Source of the DNA: Endomychus coccineus | Lineage: Eukaryota > Arthropoda > Insecta > Coleoptera > Endomychidae | Reading direction: 5' to 3' | Length of the DNA: 64,000 nucleotides | NCBI GenBank assembly: GCA_958510875.1 | Contig: OY294071.1 | Span: forward strand, 36,982,581-37,046,580 | In this document: piece by piece, positions 12,663 to 23,760 of the stretch | Layout of the letters: the number at the start of each line of letters is the position of its first letter | Numbering within the stretch: the first letter of the stretch is position 1 | Made by a program: the position numbers and the translations under genes | The notes under the pieces: generated by a model | Seen by the model: only the letters and a program-made list of their open reading frames with translations | Database searches by the model: none | What the model was told of the DNA's origin: nothing

Positions 12663-13940
12663 GGAATGAATATTATATTATTACACCGAAATCAACTGAA
12701 ACACTTGATCCGAACAACGTGGTCGCAAGATATTCATATATTATAGCTTTGATTGGCATATTTGGTAAATTGACTTCAATTGCAATATAAGTTATGTAAA
12801 AAATCTCATTTGCGTATTTCATCATGATTATAACATGTTCATTATTCAATCTACCGATGTTACTGATATTAATCCCAAGAGAAATTACGAATGAATGTCA
12901 TGATATGATGAATTCATATTCACAAGTACACATACTTGAGTAGGCCTTGGCCACTGCTGAATAAAATGATTCATTGTTGTTTCCACAAAGGCGTTACCTC
13001 TCAACATTGAAGCCAAGAGAATCCATTAACCAATTCGAGTGGAACTTTTGATGTTTTTTGGAATGGAATAGAATTCTTTGATACCAGTTTCAATACAAGT
13101 GATATATGAGCTATTCAAATAGGAGTGATCAATAGAGTCATGAGAAATATTTAAGAGTTTATTCCCTAGCTTCCAGAACTGAACTGTGACTGAAATTTCT
13201 GTCTTTCTATATATTCTATATTTCTATATACACAGTATAATTCTCTATATAAATGATTCAGTGAATCTGCAATCCATGCAATATATAGATATTTTAAAGT
13301 TCTGGAACCAGATGGCTGAACTTAGTTCGTATAGTTTCTCAATCCTCCTATAATTCAATTTTATTCGACTGTTGCAAATACAGATATTTAAAAATTAAGC
13401 ATAATCCATGAAGATATGCGTTGAGTGGGTACAATTTCTGTGAAACAATCTTGTAAGCAATCTTTATAAACAAGAACATTAGTTCATATAAATAATTTCT
13501 TCAGATTAATTCTTAGTCTTACTGAGGATATTTTCTACAATGCTCATGACTTTGTATACGTTATCAAGGTAAGAAAGGAAGATGTCGAGGCATTTTGCAT
13601 AACGAATTCGTGAGTACGTAGGATGTATATTCGAAAGTTTAACAAATTGGATGGTTCTATAAACAAGTTACCTGTACTGCTATATTTATTGCCATGTTTC
13701 CTCATTCAACTAATTCATAGAGAACAATTTACATCCGTTTAACAGTAAAATCTACTACTATATTCAAGGGGAATAAAATCAAGCAAAGGTCTCTTTGTGA
13801 AATTCGCTTTTAAACTGTAAACAAAAATTTAATCATGATAATTTGAGTCGAGCTATTCCCTGTTTTTTATAAATGCTCACAGGTATAAAGATTAACGGAA
13901 ATACAATATAACAAAAGAGGATTTATTTGTCTCAAAATTT
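12663..13940. other. AT-rich stretch, nothing recognised
   Basis: Includes a TATATTCTATATTTCTATATA-like simple-sequence patch near 13207-13250. No coding or structured feature recognised. Confidence 0.4.
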
Positions 13941-13944
13941 CTTC

Positions 13945-14707
13945 AATCTTGTTAGAGCCAAGAGTTTTTGTATAGCCGGCACTCCCAAGGTATATTTAGA
14001 TTCAAATTGTTATTTAAATTGTACAAAGGAGTTAAATATTCATAGGGACAGTTGACGTTCATTATCATTTTGTTGAGTCTCTTGTGCAAGTGTTTAATAC
14101 AGTTGATTCTCCGGAGTGTCGCTGCTTGAGAGATGCTAATGCTGGTAATTCCAACAGGATGTGAGAGGCAGTTTCTTCCGCCTCTCTGCATTTCCTACAT
14201 ACAGGGTCATCTGCGATGCTCATAGTGTGGAGGTGTTTGTTAAGATGACAGTAACCTTTCAGGATTCCAGTCATCTCTCTGATGTCCCTCCTGTTCAGAG
14301 AAAGGAGTTTCTTTGAGAGCCTAGGCACAGGCTCTTTGATAAAGAGCTCAGCCTGCCTCATGAATGGTGATCCTCGCTACAATTCAGACCACTCTTTATT
14401 CAGTTGGCCCAGGCCCCCACGCAATTTATAAATTCTATTACCCCATACCACTGCCCCATATGTGATAATTGGTCTCACTATTGCTGTGTACAACTTTTGT
14501 AGAGTATTAGGGTTATATCCCCAGTTTTTACCGCAAAGTTTCTGCACACAATTAAGGATTTTGTAGTTTTGGTACTTATCTCTTTCTCATGCTTGCTCCA
14601 GAGGAGTTTGTATCTTGTATAATTCACAGATAATTTAGCTATGACTTCCATTCAATAACGTTCCCATTCAATGTGATCGTTTCGAGGCTAAGATTCCTTT
14701 TCCTTGT
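13945..14707 (-). pseudogene. RNase H-bearing LINE, RT C-terminus, RNase H and 3' end (left part of a split copy)
   Basis: Minus-strand translation from about 14640 to 14380 reads NYKILNCVQKLCGKNW and then PNTLQKLYTAIVRPIITYGA and VVWGNRI. This is the region after the RT where LINEs carry the RPIITYGA.VW motif. From 14361 down to 14065 a 98-codon frame contains KLLSLNRRDIREMTGILKGY, HLNKHLHTM and DDPVCRKCREAEETASHILL, the end of the RNase H domain with its Cys/His cluster. The remaining ~120 bp are 3' UTR. The copy stops abruptly at 14707, where the LTR element begins, and resumes at 19115. Nearby RNase H LINE ends at 5.6, 11.2 and 35.2 kb are relatives. Confidence 0.85.
14703..14707. repeat. 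Target-site duplication of the LTR element (left)
   Basis: CTTGT here is repeated at 19115-19119, directly after the 3' LTR. This fits the 5-bp duplication typical of Ty3/gypsy integration. Confidence 0.8.
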
Positions 14708-14934
14708 TGTTGTAAATGTACTTGTAGTACAGTTATATTATTCTCTAGTAATGTGGTCAAACCTAAACATTTCATGTTGGCAATAACACGCCGAGTAGTT
14801 AGAGGTTAACATAATGTATCGCAAGTCGTATGTATGTACATATCGATTTCCCGCTCGATCCTTGTTTGTAAGTTATCTAAATAAATCCAGTCTTAACACA
14901 ATTAGTCGTGTTGTCATTTAGAGAATACATAACA
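14708..14934 (+). repeat. 5' LTR
   Basis: Begins TGTTGTAAATG and ends ACATAACA. It contains an AATAAA polyadenylation-type signal at about 14879-14884. Compared with the 3' LTR by eye it differs at four positions, including the terminal base, which suggests a moderately recent insertion. Confidence 0.93.
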
Positions 14935-14940
14935 TTAATC

Positions 14941-14950
14941 TGGCGACGAG
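14941..14950 (+). other. Primer-binding site (tRNA-Ser)
   Basis: TGGCGACGAG lies six bases after the 5' LTR. It is complementary to the CCA-bearing 3' end of tRNA-Ser(GCU), whose acceptor strand ends ...CUCGUCG-CCA. Mag-clade elements commonly use a serine tRNA primer. Confidence 0.8.
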
Positions 14951-15039
14951 TAAAATCATGTCTCACGTGCAAAATCTGTGAAAATCAAACATTTTTGTGT
15001 GTTTCAATACAATCTTCTCACGGAGTTAAATTTTGACGT

Positions 15040-15297
15040 ATGATGGCATTAATCGGGTCTATTGAGCAGTTTAATCCAAAAGTGACGAATATCGCAGCTT
15101 ATATGGAGAGGTTAGAACAGCTCTTCATATGTAATGTAGTCGAAAACGAGAAAAAAGTTCCTCTGTTATTAACATTAATAGGTGGCGAGTCATACAACGT
15201 CCTGAAGGATATATTAGCTCCAGTTTTTCCAAGCACAAAGTCTTACGATGAATTGAAATGTGCATTAAATAACCATTACAGTCCAAAGAGGTTATAG
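15040..15297 (+). pseudogene. gag N-terminal part of the Mag-like element (frameshifted)
   Basis: An 85-codon frame starts with MMALIGSIEQFNPKVTN and encodes the N-terminal half of a retrotransposon Gag capsid-like domain (Y.ERLEQLF, then LLTLIGGESYNVLKDILAPV). It ends at a TAG at 15295-15297. In the next frame the expected continuation (VIAERYKFHM) starts at about 15291, so a one-base deletion close to 15287 has broken the reading frame. The break falls inside the capsid domain rather than at a gag/pol boundary, and I see no slippery site, so it is most likely a mutation and not programmed frameshifting. Confidence 0.85.
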
Positions 15298-17849
15298 CTG
15301 AACGCTACAAATTTCATATGGCAGTGCAGGAACAGCAGGAAGACATGAAGCTGTTTTATGCAAGGTTGAAAAATCTATCACAATTTTGTAATTTTGGGGC
15401 CTTCTTAAATGACTCCTTAAGAGATAGGTTTGTTTGTGGTGTTCGTTCGTCTGCTATAAAAAGAAAACTGTTGTCGGAGGATAACTTAACCTATGAAAGA
15501 GCCTATGAGATAGCTACTGCTATGGAGTTGGCTGAAGGTCAGGTGAAGTCAATGAATGTTGAAAATTCAATAGCTTCAATGTCGGAATGTCTAGACAAAC
15601 TATCATTCAAAAAAAGCAAGTTGTTGTCTAACAAGTCTATGAAGGAAGAGTCCAGAGGTCGCACATCAAGTCAAATGTCCAGTCGAAATAGGTCATGGAA
15701 ACCATGCTTTCGTTGTACGAGAAAACATGACCCAGAGAAGTGTCCTGCAAAAGACTGGGAGTGTTTCAAGTGCAAAAGGAAAGGTCACACATCTCGTGTC
15801 TGTAAAAGTGCAAGTGTCAACATAATAAAAGAATCACAGTCATCAACTGAAGAAGAGGGAAACTCTCTCTTGGGATTTTTGTCAAGTCTACAGTCTAAGA
15901 AGGAAAAACCAGTACAGGTACAAAATGAAATCGAAGGAAAACAAATTTCGTTCGAAATTGACAGTGGTGCATGTCAGTCTGTCATTCACATCAAAGATTT
16001 CAACACATATTTGTCAGACTTGAATCTGTATCCAGTAAAATGTGACTTAAGGGTATTAACAGGTCAAGGGGTCAAAATTGTAGGTGAAACAGATGCCTTT
16101 GTTACACATAATAATCAAATTGTCAACTTGCCTATAGTAATTTTAGATAGTTATCATAAGTTTACACCTTTGTTAGGCCGAAATTGGCTAAACGTAATGA
16201 ATCCAGATTGGAGAGCAAAAATTAAAATTAATGAATTGTCAGAGCTCAAAACTGAACCAGGTCAATCAGTTAAAAAATGTCAGTCTATGTCTGTTGAGCA
16301 TGAATCGAAGCTAGTAAGACATGAGTCCTCTTTAATAGTATCTGATTATGTATCTGAAATTAAAGATCAGTTCAGAAATTTGTTTAGTGATCAGTCTGAG
16401 TCATATATTAAGAATTTTCTAGTTGAATTGAAGCTCAAGAAAGGAACACAATCAATATTCCATAGAGCTTATGATATGCCTTTTGCTTTGAAGGAGTCAG
16501 AATTGCAAAAAATGGTCAATGCAGGCATTCTAAGAAAAATTAGTTTTAGTAATTGGGCTAGTCCTATTGTAATAGTCCCTAAGAAAAATTCATCAGAAAT
16601 TCGTATCTGTGTCGACTTCAAAAAAGCTTTAAACCAAGCTTTAGATGCAGAACATTGTGTTCTACCGCTCCCTGAAGATATTTTTGCATGTCTTAGTGGT
16701 AATCAATATTTCACAGTCATTGATTTAAAAGGTGCATACCAGCAACTAAAGCTGAGTAAAAAATCTCAAGAATTGGTAGTAATTAATACACATTTGGGTC
16801 TCTTTACTTTTACGAGAATGACTTGTGGAATAAGCTCAGCACCTGGAATATTTCAAACTATAATGGATACCATTCTGGCTGGCTTAAAAAATACAAAATG
16901 TTACCTTGATGACATTTTGGTATTTGGTTCCTCTTTACAGGAATGTTATGACAATGTTGTCAATGTTTTTAAAAGGCTTACAGAATATAATGTCAAAGTA
17001 AACCAAAAAAAATGTAAGTTCTTCCAAAATACAGTAGAGTTTTTAGGTCACAAAATTGACGTTAATGGAATTCATCCAACAGATGAAAAAATCATGACAC
17101 TCAAATCAGCCCCATCACCAAGAAATTCAACAGAACATAAATCGTATCTTGGACTTATAAATTATTATATAAAATTTATCCCTATGCTTTCTTCAAAATT
17201 AAAATCACTATATAAGCTTTGTGAATGGGGTATCAATTTTAGTGAAAATTGGACTGAAGAGTGTAAAGAAACCTTTCAAATCAGTAAAGAACTATTAACT
17301 TCAGACAATGTCCTTACCCATTATAATCCTAAACTACCAATACATGTAACCTGTGACGCTAGTAGCTATGGAGTCGGAGCTGTCCTTAGTCATGTAATTG
17401 ATGGTGAGGAAAGACCTGTATTATTTGCTTCCAGTACCTTGTCATCTACTGAACAAAAATACTCTAATTTAGAACGTGAAGCATTGGCAATAATTTTCGC
17501 CCTGAAAAAGTTTCACAAGTATTTGTATGGTCATAAATTCCACCTCATAACAGATCATCAACCCCTTCAATTTATTTTTGGAAAAAATAAAGGTATACCC
17601 ACTTCAGCTGCATCAAGAATTACAAGATGGGCTATCACTTTATCAGGTTATAAATATGACATTCAATATAGGAAAGGAATATCCATAAGTAATGCAGATG
17701 GTTTGTTACGATTGCCTTTGGAATGTCGAACAGAAGTACCTGAGTTTCTTTATTCATTCAATCTTGTCAATGAAATTCCATTGAACTCTGATCATATCAG
17801 AAGAGAAAATAATAAAGATTTAATTTTATTAAAAATAAATAAATATTAA
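15291..17849 (+). pseudogene. gag-pol of the Mag-like Ty3/gypsy element (no integrase core)
   Basis: The 843-codon open stretch from the Met at 15318 holds the rest of Gag. Two CCHC zinc knuckles span residues about 130-162 (CFRC...C and CFKC....H....C). The retropepsin active site is DSGA at residue 215. The RT is next, with YLDD at residues 529-532 and a DLKGAY block upstream. The RNase H has CDAS and DHQPLQ blocks, and the frame ends soon after ISNADGLLRLPL. Gag and pol share one frame, as in Mag-type elements. The stretch ends at a stop created by the 261-bp insertion at 17840. The H2C2 zinc finger and the D,D(35)E catalytic core of integrase are missing altogether, so the product could not integrate a cDNA. 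Codon use is AT-rich like the surroundings. Confidence 0.93.
17826..17839. repeat. 14-bp direct repeat flanking the hammerhead element (left)
   Basis: TTATTAAAAATAAA here is repeated at 18101-18114 on the other side of the 261-bp insertion. Removing the insertion and one repeat rejoins the pol sequence, so this is best read as a target-site duplication. The AT-rich composition means its exact length is uncertain. Confidence 0.75.
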
Positions 17850-18100
17850 CGATACAATTTTCGATTATTCGTGGTTCTGTTCGTTTCGACGGCGTGAGCT
17901 TTTTGATTGAAGATTGTGCGATATGGACGCTTGTGCTAATTAGTTTTAGTTAACCCCCTTTTTAACAAAATAAGTCTTCTGATGATGGTCGTGAGACCGA
18001 AACGTACGTAAAGACGAACATTTATAACAGAGTGTTAATGTGACCTAATTCCCGAGAATTTTTTTTATATAATTCATACTGGGTCAAGAATCTTATTATA
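17840..18100 (+). mobile_element. Short non-coding hammerhead-ribozyme retroelement (family A, 261 bp)
   Basis: A non-coding insertion in the pol gene, flanked by a 14-bp direct repeat. It has no transposase-like terminal inverted repeats and no long frame. It contains a hammerhead motif at 17974-18015, and its 3' part (18011-18100) matches the insertion at 43036-43124 up to the same 3' end (...GGGTCAAGAATCTT). A duplicated target of variable length, a self-cleaving motif and no coding capacity resemble non-autonomous PLE derivatives or animal retrozymes. The family name A is mine. It is the youngest of three nested insertions here: LINE, then LTR element, then this. Confidence 0.75.
17974..18015 (+). 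ncRNA. Type I hammerhead ribozyme motif, family A
   Basis: All parts of the hammerhead fold are present in order. Stem I 5' strand GTCTT (17974-17978) is followed by the core CTGATGA (17979-17985) and one extra U. Stem II is GGTC/GACC with a GTGA loop (17987-17998). Core GAAA follows (17999-18002), then a minimal stem III AC/GT around GTAC. The predicted cleavage site is after A18010, and the stem I 3' strand AAGAC (18011-18015) pairs perfectly with GTCTT. Minimal stem III is typical of hammerheads in PLEs and small animal retroelements. An extra residue between A9 and stem II is unusual but is known in a viroid hammerhead (CChMVd). Cleavage activity is inferred, not shown. Confidence 0.8.
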
Positions 18101-18114
18101 TTATTAAAAATAAA

Positions 18115-18870
18115 GGACTTCATTCTCCGCCATACCATCCGCAGAGTAATGGATCAGCAGAGAGAGAGAGGTGTTCAAACCATTAAAAAGGGTTTCAAGA
18201 AAGCTTTATTTGATCAAACCGGGGGGAATATATCAGAAAAAGAAATTTCTCAAAAATTAACTAATTTTCTATTTACATTTAGAAATAGCCTGCTGAAAGT
18301 ATGCTAAAAATTAGACCAAGAAACAGATTCGATCTATTGAAACCTTCTTGCCGTAATAGAACATCCAAAATTACTGAAAAAAAGTCAACAAGTAAACTAT
18401 ATAAAGCTAATGAAAACGTTTATGTGAAAAATAGAAAAACCAAATTATGGCAGAAAGGTAAAATTATGAAAATTTTGAGTTTTTGTACATATTTAGTACA
18501 AATAGGGTCAGACATAAAGTTTGTACATACTGAATCTGTGCGTTCTAATAGTCTTGATGTTAGTGAATCAAGGGTTCGCGATATTTCCCATTCGGATCAA
18601 GAAGCCTTGTGTGATACTACTCTAATGACTGATCATGTTTTAATGCCTAATGTTGGTGTGCAACATCAGACGTCAGATATGCTTAATGTGCCCAATGAAT
18701 CTGTGCATCCTAAGCCCCAAATAGTGAATGCTCAAGTGTTGCCATGTTCAACTCCACAACCGGGTTCACGTCCAGATGTTTCAAGTGCAACCTTGGATCT
18801 GCCAACTTTACCTAGAACATCTCGTGTCTCCGGTAGGATTATAACAGCACCAAAGAGGCTTGATCTTTAA
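18115..18870 (+). pseudogene. Integrase C-terminal remnant of the Mag-like element
   Basis: After the insertion the pol sequence resumes with YHPQSNGSAER (about 18133-18165), the motif at the end of the Ty3/gypsy integrase core. It continues with frame changes through KKGFQKALFDQ. An open frame at 18301-18870 (189 codons) then begins with PRNRFDLLKPS and holds the C-terminal integrase region: NENVYVKNRKTKLWQKGKI and TYLVQIGSDIKFVH, the segment found at the end of Mag-clade polyproteins. The tail rich in Ser, Thr and Pro up to 18870 is normal for these proteins. The catalytic D,D,E residues lie in the deleted part. The start Met at 18301 is an artefact of truncation. Confidence 0.88.
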
Positions 18871-18887
18871 TTTAAGATAGAGAGAAA
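18871..18887 (+). other. Polypurine tract
   Basis: The run AAGATAGAGAGAAA ends directly at the TGTTG of the 3' LTR. This is the expected place and composition for the plus-strand primer of an LTR retrotransposon. Confidence 0.8.
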
Positions 18888-19114
18888 TGTTGTAAATGTA
18901 CTTGTAGTACAGTTATATTATTCTCTAGTAATGTGGTCAAACCTAAACATTTCATGTTGGCAATACCACGCCGAGTAGTTAGAGGTTAACATAATGTATC
19001 GCAAGTCGTATGTATGTACATGTCGATTTCCCGCTCGAACCTTGTTTGTAAGTTATCTAAATAAATCCAGTCTTAACACAATTAGTCGTGTTGTCATTTA
19101 GAGAATACATAACT
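18888..19114 (+). repeat. 3' LTR
   Basis: A 227-bp copy of the 5' LTR with four differences by eye: C for A in the block near 18967, G for A and A for T near 19022-19039, and T for A at the last base. It is followed by the CTTGT duplication at 19115-19119. Confidence 0.93.
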
Positions 19115-20250
19115 CTTGTAAAGGTAAATAGGGTGATTTTGGTGGGCTAAAGTTCAGTTCCATTGATTTGCACCAATCTTCTTGAATTATGTCGTAGAGA
19201 ATATTCTTGAATTACTTCGCACGAATATGTCATCTGCATAACTCTGACAAAGTAAACCGAGATCAGTCAGATGGAAATAGTTTCTTGTCCTATTTTTGTC
19301 TCTGTTATTCTGGTAAAAAGCAGTTACGACAACCACCTGGTTGTCGTGCTAACTACTACTCTTCCTTCTAGTGTTCTTTTGACTACTTCATGTGATGTAT
19401 TGTAAAAAGCACCTTCTATATCTAGAAACGCACAAATTATAGGTTTATTACTCTCCAGGATATTCTAGATTTCATCTGTCAGTTGCTCCCATGCGGTCTC
19501 TGTAGATTTGGCCGTTTAGTAATTGTGATTGTGGTGTTTCACAATCTACCAGGATTATGCACGGGCGCAAATTGATGCCCCCGAATCGGAGCTTATGCAC
19601 CCATCCGGTAAACATTTCTTTGACTATTGCCTCCATTAGATGAGTTTGGTCGTCCGCACTGAAGGTAGTATCGGGAAACGCTGTGGGGAGGATGGCAATC
19701 TTCTTTGTTTTCAAGGCAGTTGCGTAGATGCCTCCCCTAGAGGTGATTGTGGTTGCCTCCTTCCCTTTCTTCGGTTCTTGTTTTTGGGTGGAGATGCTTA
19801 TCTCATCGCGCCTCACTTTCTTGTCCTGGGGACTATATCTGAGATGTATATACTCATGCATACCCTGAGATTCATACACTACTCATTTATTCCGTGTGTC
19901 CTCAGGCGTCAGGTCTAGGTTGAGCTGGTTAAGGTTAAGGCAAACCCCCACATCTAGTAATTACTGGACCCGGTGTTTATCAAACAGGTTTCCGCGGAAG
20001 GGTCGTCGCTAAAGTTCTTCCTCAATGCCTTATTTCCTGGTTGATGCTTTTGAACTTTTTAGTGTGTCAACGAGGTGTAATGCCATATGACTCTAGGTGC
20101 ATAACAACAGAAATCTCGTTTGAGTTGCCCTTGGTTTTACTACCCCTCTTTGTTCCCCCAAGTTCAAGGAGGATCAGGTACTGGACTCCCTGACCAACAA
20201 CGAGGTCCTACAGCTCCTTAGGATGGGAGAATCAAGTTAGAATATTAGAG
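19115..20250 (-). pseudogene. RNase H-bearing LINE, RT and ORF1 remnants (right part of the split copy)
   Basis: The LINE interrupted at 14707 continues here. Minus-strand reading of 19110-19510 gives RT pieces in several frames: KSTETAW, then CAFLDIEGAFYNTS (the RT motif usually read as DIEGAFDNTSF), then ADDI with stops and frameshifts around it. A 135-codon frame at 19472-19879 carries ITSRGGIYATALKTKKIAIL and FSADDQTHLMEAIV. This resembles the conserved C-terminal domain of LINE ORF1 proteins (the DUF4780-like region). ORF1 and the RT middle lie side by side, so the endonuclease and the start of the RT have been deleted. The outer limit near 20250 is a guess; coding-like GC content fades there. 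Confidence 0.75.
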
Positions 20251-22030
20251 TATTGAACGCGGAAAATAAATTGGGAATTGTCTATGTGATGAATTGCCTC
20301 AGATGTAAACGAAAAACAGAGAATGAAAATACAATTTGAATTCTGTAATTATTTTGAGTCTCATGTTGAGATTCGTGATTCTATTGAAGCAAAATGTGAA
20401 TTTATTAAAATTGTAAGTCAAGACCATTAATATTGGAGAATATTTCAGATAATTCAAACGTTGAATGTCGATATATAACTACCTTGAAGTAGTCATAAGT
20501 AATGTGAATATACAAAGTGTCACTTAACTACCTGCTCCAGATCGAATTCATACGGAAAAATGATTGAACAAGTGTTTTTGGATCATTGTGAAAGTATAAC
20601 ATTTTGGTGGTCAAATAACAATAAAATTATCGACTATTTCAGTTGCGCATCTGAAAACCTAAAACATGATATCAGAGCCGTCAAAGAATTCACAATCGAA
20701 TGTTGATACAGAAACTTACATCAATATGTTCATTTATGATTATACTATAAGTGGAAACTCTGAAATTTTGAGGTCTATTTATAGAGTACCACGTATGATA
20801 TAATTTTGATATGAAGTATGTTATTATTCAATGAACAAACATCCTAATTCTATGTATATTTCCGAATACACCACTTGATCTGCTGAATATGTCCAGAGAA
20901 CAGTTTACTCAACAGAGGTATTGCTTAATTTCAATCAGCTATCTATAATGTCTTGAGGAGTGTTTTCTATTCCATTAATAATCAGGACATGAGAACAATT
21001 GAAATAGGAATTGAAATAGTTAGGGAATAATAGGATTCCTCAATTCATTTCATAATTGTAGCATCTGTAACAAAGAAACACCTTCTATATGTAACGGTGA
21101 TAGGGTCTAATACCTGATTTATCTTTGCGAGATAAATGAATTTCTTTGGTCCAATGAAAGTCTTTCAGTTGCTCAACTACTTTATTGTTAGAACTACTCT
21201 TCCTGACGAAGATATATGTTATTAGAGCTCCACCCAGATATCTCTGAAGCACGTTTATTATTCCAACAATGTATTTTTCAGAATTCTTGATGAAAAGCTG
21301 TTGTAAGAGTAGGTTAAGGGCTCACACTTTCTGAACAGAATTAGTATCCAGATAAATAATAAATTACAGCAGCATACAGTACCTCGTTTTATATGTTCTA
21401 TCAGAGGCTTTCTCTACTGTACACCACAAACACTCATCACTCGTTCTAGTAAATAGTGTTGGGGAAAAACTCGATTCAACAAATGACTCTATTTAATAGT
21501 CTGAAATTTATCTTTCAACAACTAGCTTGTATGTAATGGAGAGAAAAATAATATCTCAGGATGAAAGATGGAAACGGTAAGCATGTTTTCCATTATTTTT
21601 GATGATGAATAGACAGGATTATTAGTCTGAGGGACAGCAAGTTATCTCAATATTAATAGGAAGAAGCCTTATCCAGCATGCCCTTCCTGAAGTTCTTTAT
21701 AACCATCCTTCGATGACTATTTGCAATTATATTACATTTGGAGTTGTAATATGCCATATCATGTTTCGAAAGATAAACTTGAAAATTCATTGCGAGTACA
21801 GTAAAATCAGCTTTCTATCTAAACGCTAATATATAACGTTGAAATTATTAAACTACCAGGATGATAACCCACGAAAACCTCAATTATTTAATCTGATCTC
21901 AAAGCTACTGGCGCGTACACTATTATTACATGAGGTCAGTAAATTTCTGATGTATTCAGATCTCATATGCATTCTAAAAAATGTTTCCTGCAGATTCATC
22001 ACTCCTGACGTGACATTTTATTTTCTTCTA
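20251..22030. other. AT-rich stretch, nothing recognised
   Basis: No motif, frame or repeat that I can assign. Frames stay below 65 codons. Confidence 0.4.
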
Positions 22031-22034
22031 TAAT

Positions 22035-23760
22035 TCGATTAGACGAGAGGGAAACATCTTCTTCGAAAAACATCTTGCGAGCCGGCAGTGAAATATTGTG
22101 AGAGGAGATAGATTATAGGCATAGGGAAAGACCTAAGTAGGCTTAGAGTTCCACAGCTTCGCTGTTCGATAGAAACGATATTTCTACGATATTCTAGAGA
22201 GGTCAATGAAATCATCAATCAGGCGAACAGCTATCTTCTGGATAGAATCGAAGAGCTTCAGCGTATGTTTGGGAGCCCATTATGAGGAGCTGCAGGGATG
22301 TGAATTAGCTCTTGGTACGGAATAGAAAACCAAGTTTTTGTGAAGCGGTTTTTGCAATGGACCTCACATGATCATCCCATGGGAAGGTGCTGTTGATAGT
22401 GATCCCGAGCAAGGGTATGGAAGACTTCATAGGAATAGTTATACCTGACATCATCATATTAAGGATTGTCGGATCCGCCTCCCTGGAGAAGACGCAAGCT
22501 TTAGTTTTGGCTGCATTAAATTATACTAGATTATCATATACCCATTCCAAAATCAGTACCAGATCTCCATTAATGGCGGCAATCTATCTCTGTCTCGTTC
22601 CTCTGACTTCGTTATATGGTATAGCTCTAGATGGAAAAGTAGTATGAAGTGTGCCATCATCTGCAAAGTTGAGGACGGGACAGGTGGTCACTTCCAGCAG
22701 ATTGTTGATATGGAGCAGAAACAAAGTTAGTGCCAAGACAGATCCCTGTGGAACACCAGCGTTGATAGTCATTATATCGGATGATTTTCCGTCAATAACC
22801 ACATGGAGTGATCTATTTGAGAGAAAACTCGATAGTAAGCGACAAAGTTGAGGCGGCAAACCATATGACGGAAGTTTCCTGAGAAGGTGTTGGTGCCAGA
22901 CTCGGTCAAATGCTTTGAAGATATCCAATGCTACCGCTAGAGACTCCCTATGTTTTTGACAGATTTCTGCAATACAAGTGTTACGTAAGCAGCAGGGCTT
23001 TGTTGATCTCTGCTAATGAAGGCCAAATTTCCGGTCATTCACTATTTTGGAGCTCCCTAGGTATTGGATGAGCTCGAAGTGGATAGTTTCCCCATCACTT
23101 TGGAGTTCACACATCATAGTGTAATGGATCTATAATCATTCTTCCCTTTTTTTGGAATTGGTTGAACTCTAGCTGTCTTCCAGCTGGATGGAAAGATACC
23201 AAGTTTGTATGAAAGGGTTAACAATCTTCAGAACACCGGTGTTAATTCAGACGCACATTTTTTGAGAACGACATGTGGATTTCCGTCTGGTCCCATAGAT
23301 TTTCTGCTATTGAAATCAAGCAGAATGTCTAATTGTACGCTGAGGATAGACAATTCTAGGCTTTATATGTTGATGTGGTGTGGCTTCCTTTCCTCAAGCG
23401 CTCTGTTTGGACACAGCGCGTTATAAACAGTATTTCCGCGTGGAGAATAGTGGCGTATTTGCCCAGAGGTAATAAATAATACCTTTGTCTGAGCTCTTGC
23501 GATATATCCATGATCCATTATTTCATGGTTTCTGGCTTCATCAGTTATCCAGATTTCACCATTGGTTCTTGATTAGCTGATCTTCTTTGGAGGGTTTGCT
23601 TATACGATAATTTGTATCGAAAATATATCTTGGTGACATCCCTTTAATTCCCATCGAATAAATATGATGTGTTCTTCACTAGCTGGTAGTAAACCTTTTG
23701 CCTTGCATATTCCTATTCACATAAGTCTGTGGGCAGCTCTGGTTGTTGTATCATAGATTC
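22035..23760 (-). pseudogene. LINE family B, RT domain and 3' end (longest copy of the family here)
   Basis: Read on the minus strand from 23760 to 22035. A pre-RT linker comes first. RT blocks follow with frameshifts: SRKSMGPDGNPHVVLKK, then LGIFPSSWKTARVQPIPKKG. A 114-codon open frame (22584-22928) then holds DIFKAFDRVWHQHLLRKL, AGVPQGSVLALTLFLLHIN and NFADDGTLH, so the catalytic ADD is intact. Downstream pieces correspond to the region after the RT and the 3' terminal box seen at 6.9 kb, with an internal deletion near 22100. The closest type is Jockey/CR1-superfamily LINEs without RNase H. I cannot name the clade with certainty. Many stops and frameshifts make it dead. Confidence 0.88.

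Larger units (their letters stand above)
14708..19114 (+). mobile_element. Mag-like Ty3/gypsy LTR retrotransposon, 4.4 kb, internally deleted
   Basis: Two 227-bp LTRs differ at four positions by eye (about 98% identical). They carry TGTT...AACA inverted termini (the last base is T in the 3' copy) and are flanked by 5-bp CTTGT duplications. A primer-binding site for tRNA-Ser and a purine-rich tract sit where expected. The interior encodes gag, two zinc knuckles, protease, RT and RNase H in one frame, then only the C-terminal end of integrase. Two zinc knuckles with a tRNA-Ser primer suit the Mag lineage. The copy cannot move by itself: gag has a frameshift, most of the integrase is deleted, and a 261-bp hammerhead-bearing element lies at the deletion point. 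It is inserted into an older LINE. Confidence 0.93.

Noticed and set aside
15270..15330. Possible programmed frameshift in gag
   Set aside because: The break is in the middle of the capsid domain and not at a gag/pol border, and no slippery heptamer is visible; a one-base deletion is simpler.
19326..19347. ACGACAACCA/TGGTTGTCGT palindrome
   Set aside because: A 10-bp hairpin inside a degraded LINE RT; no second copy or context that suggests function.
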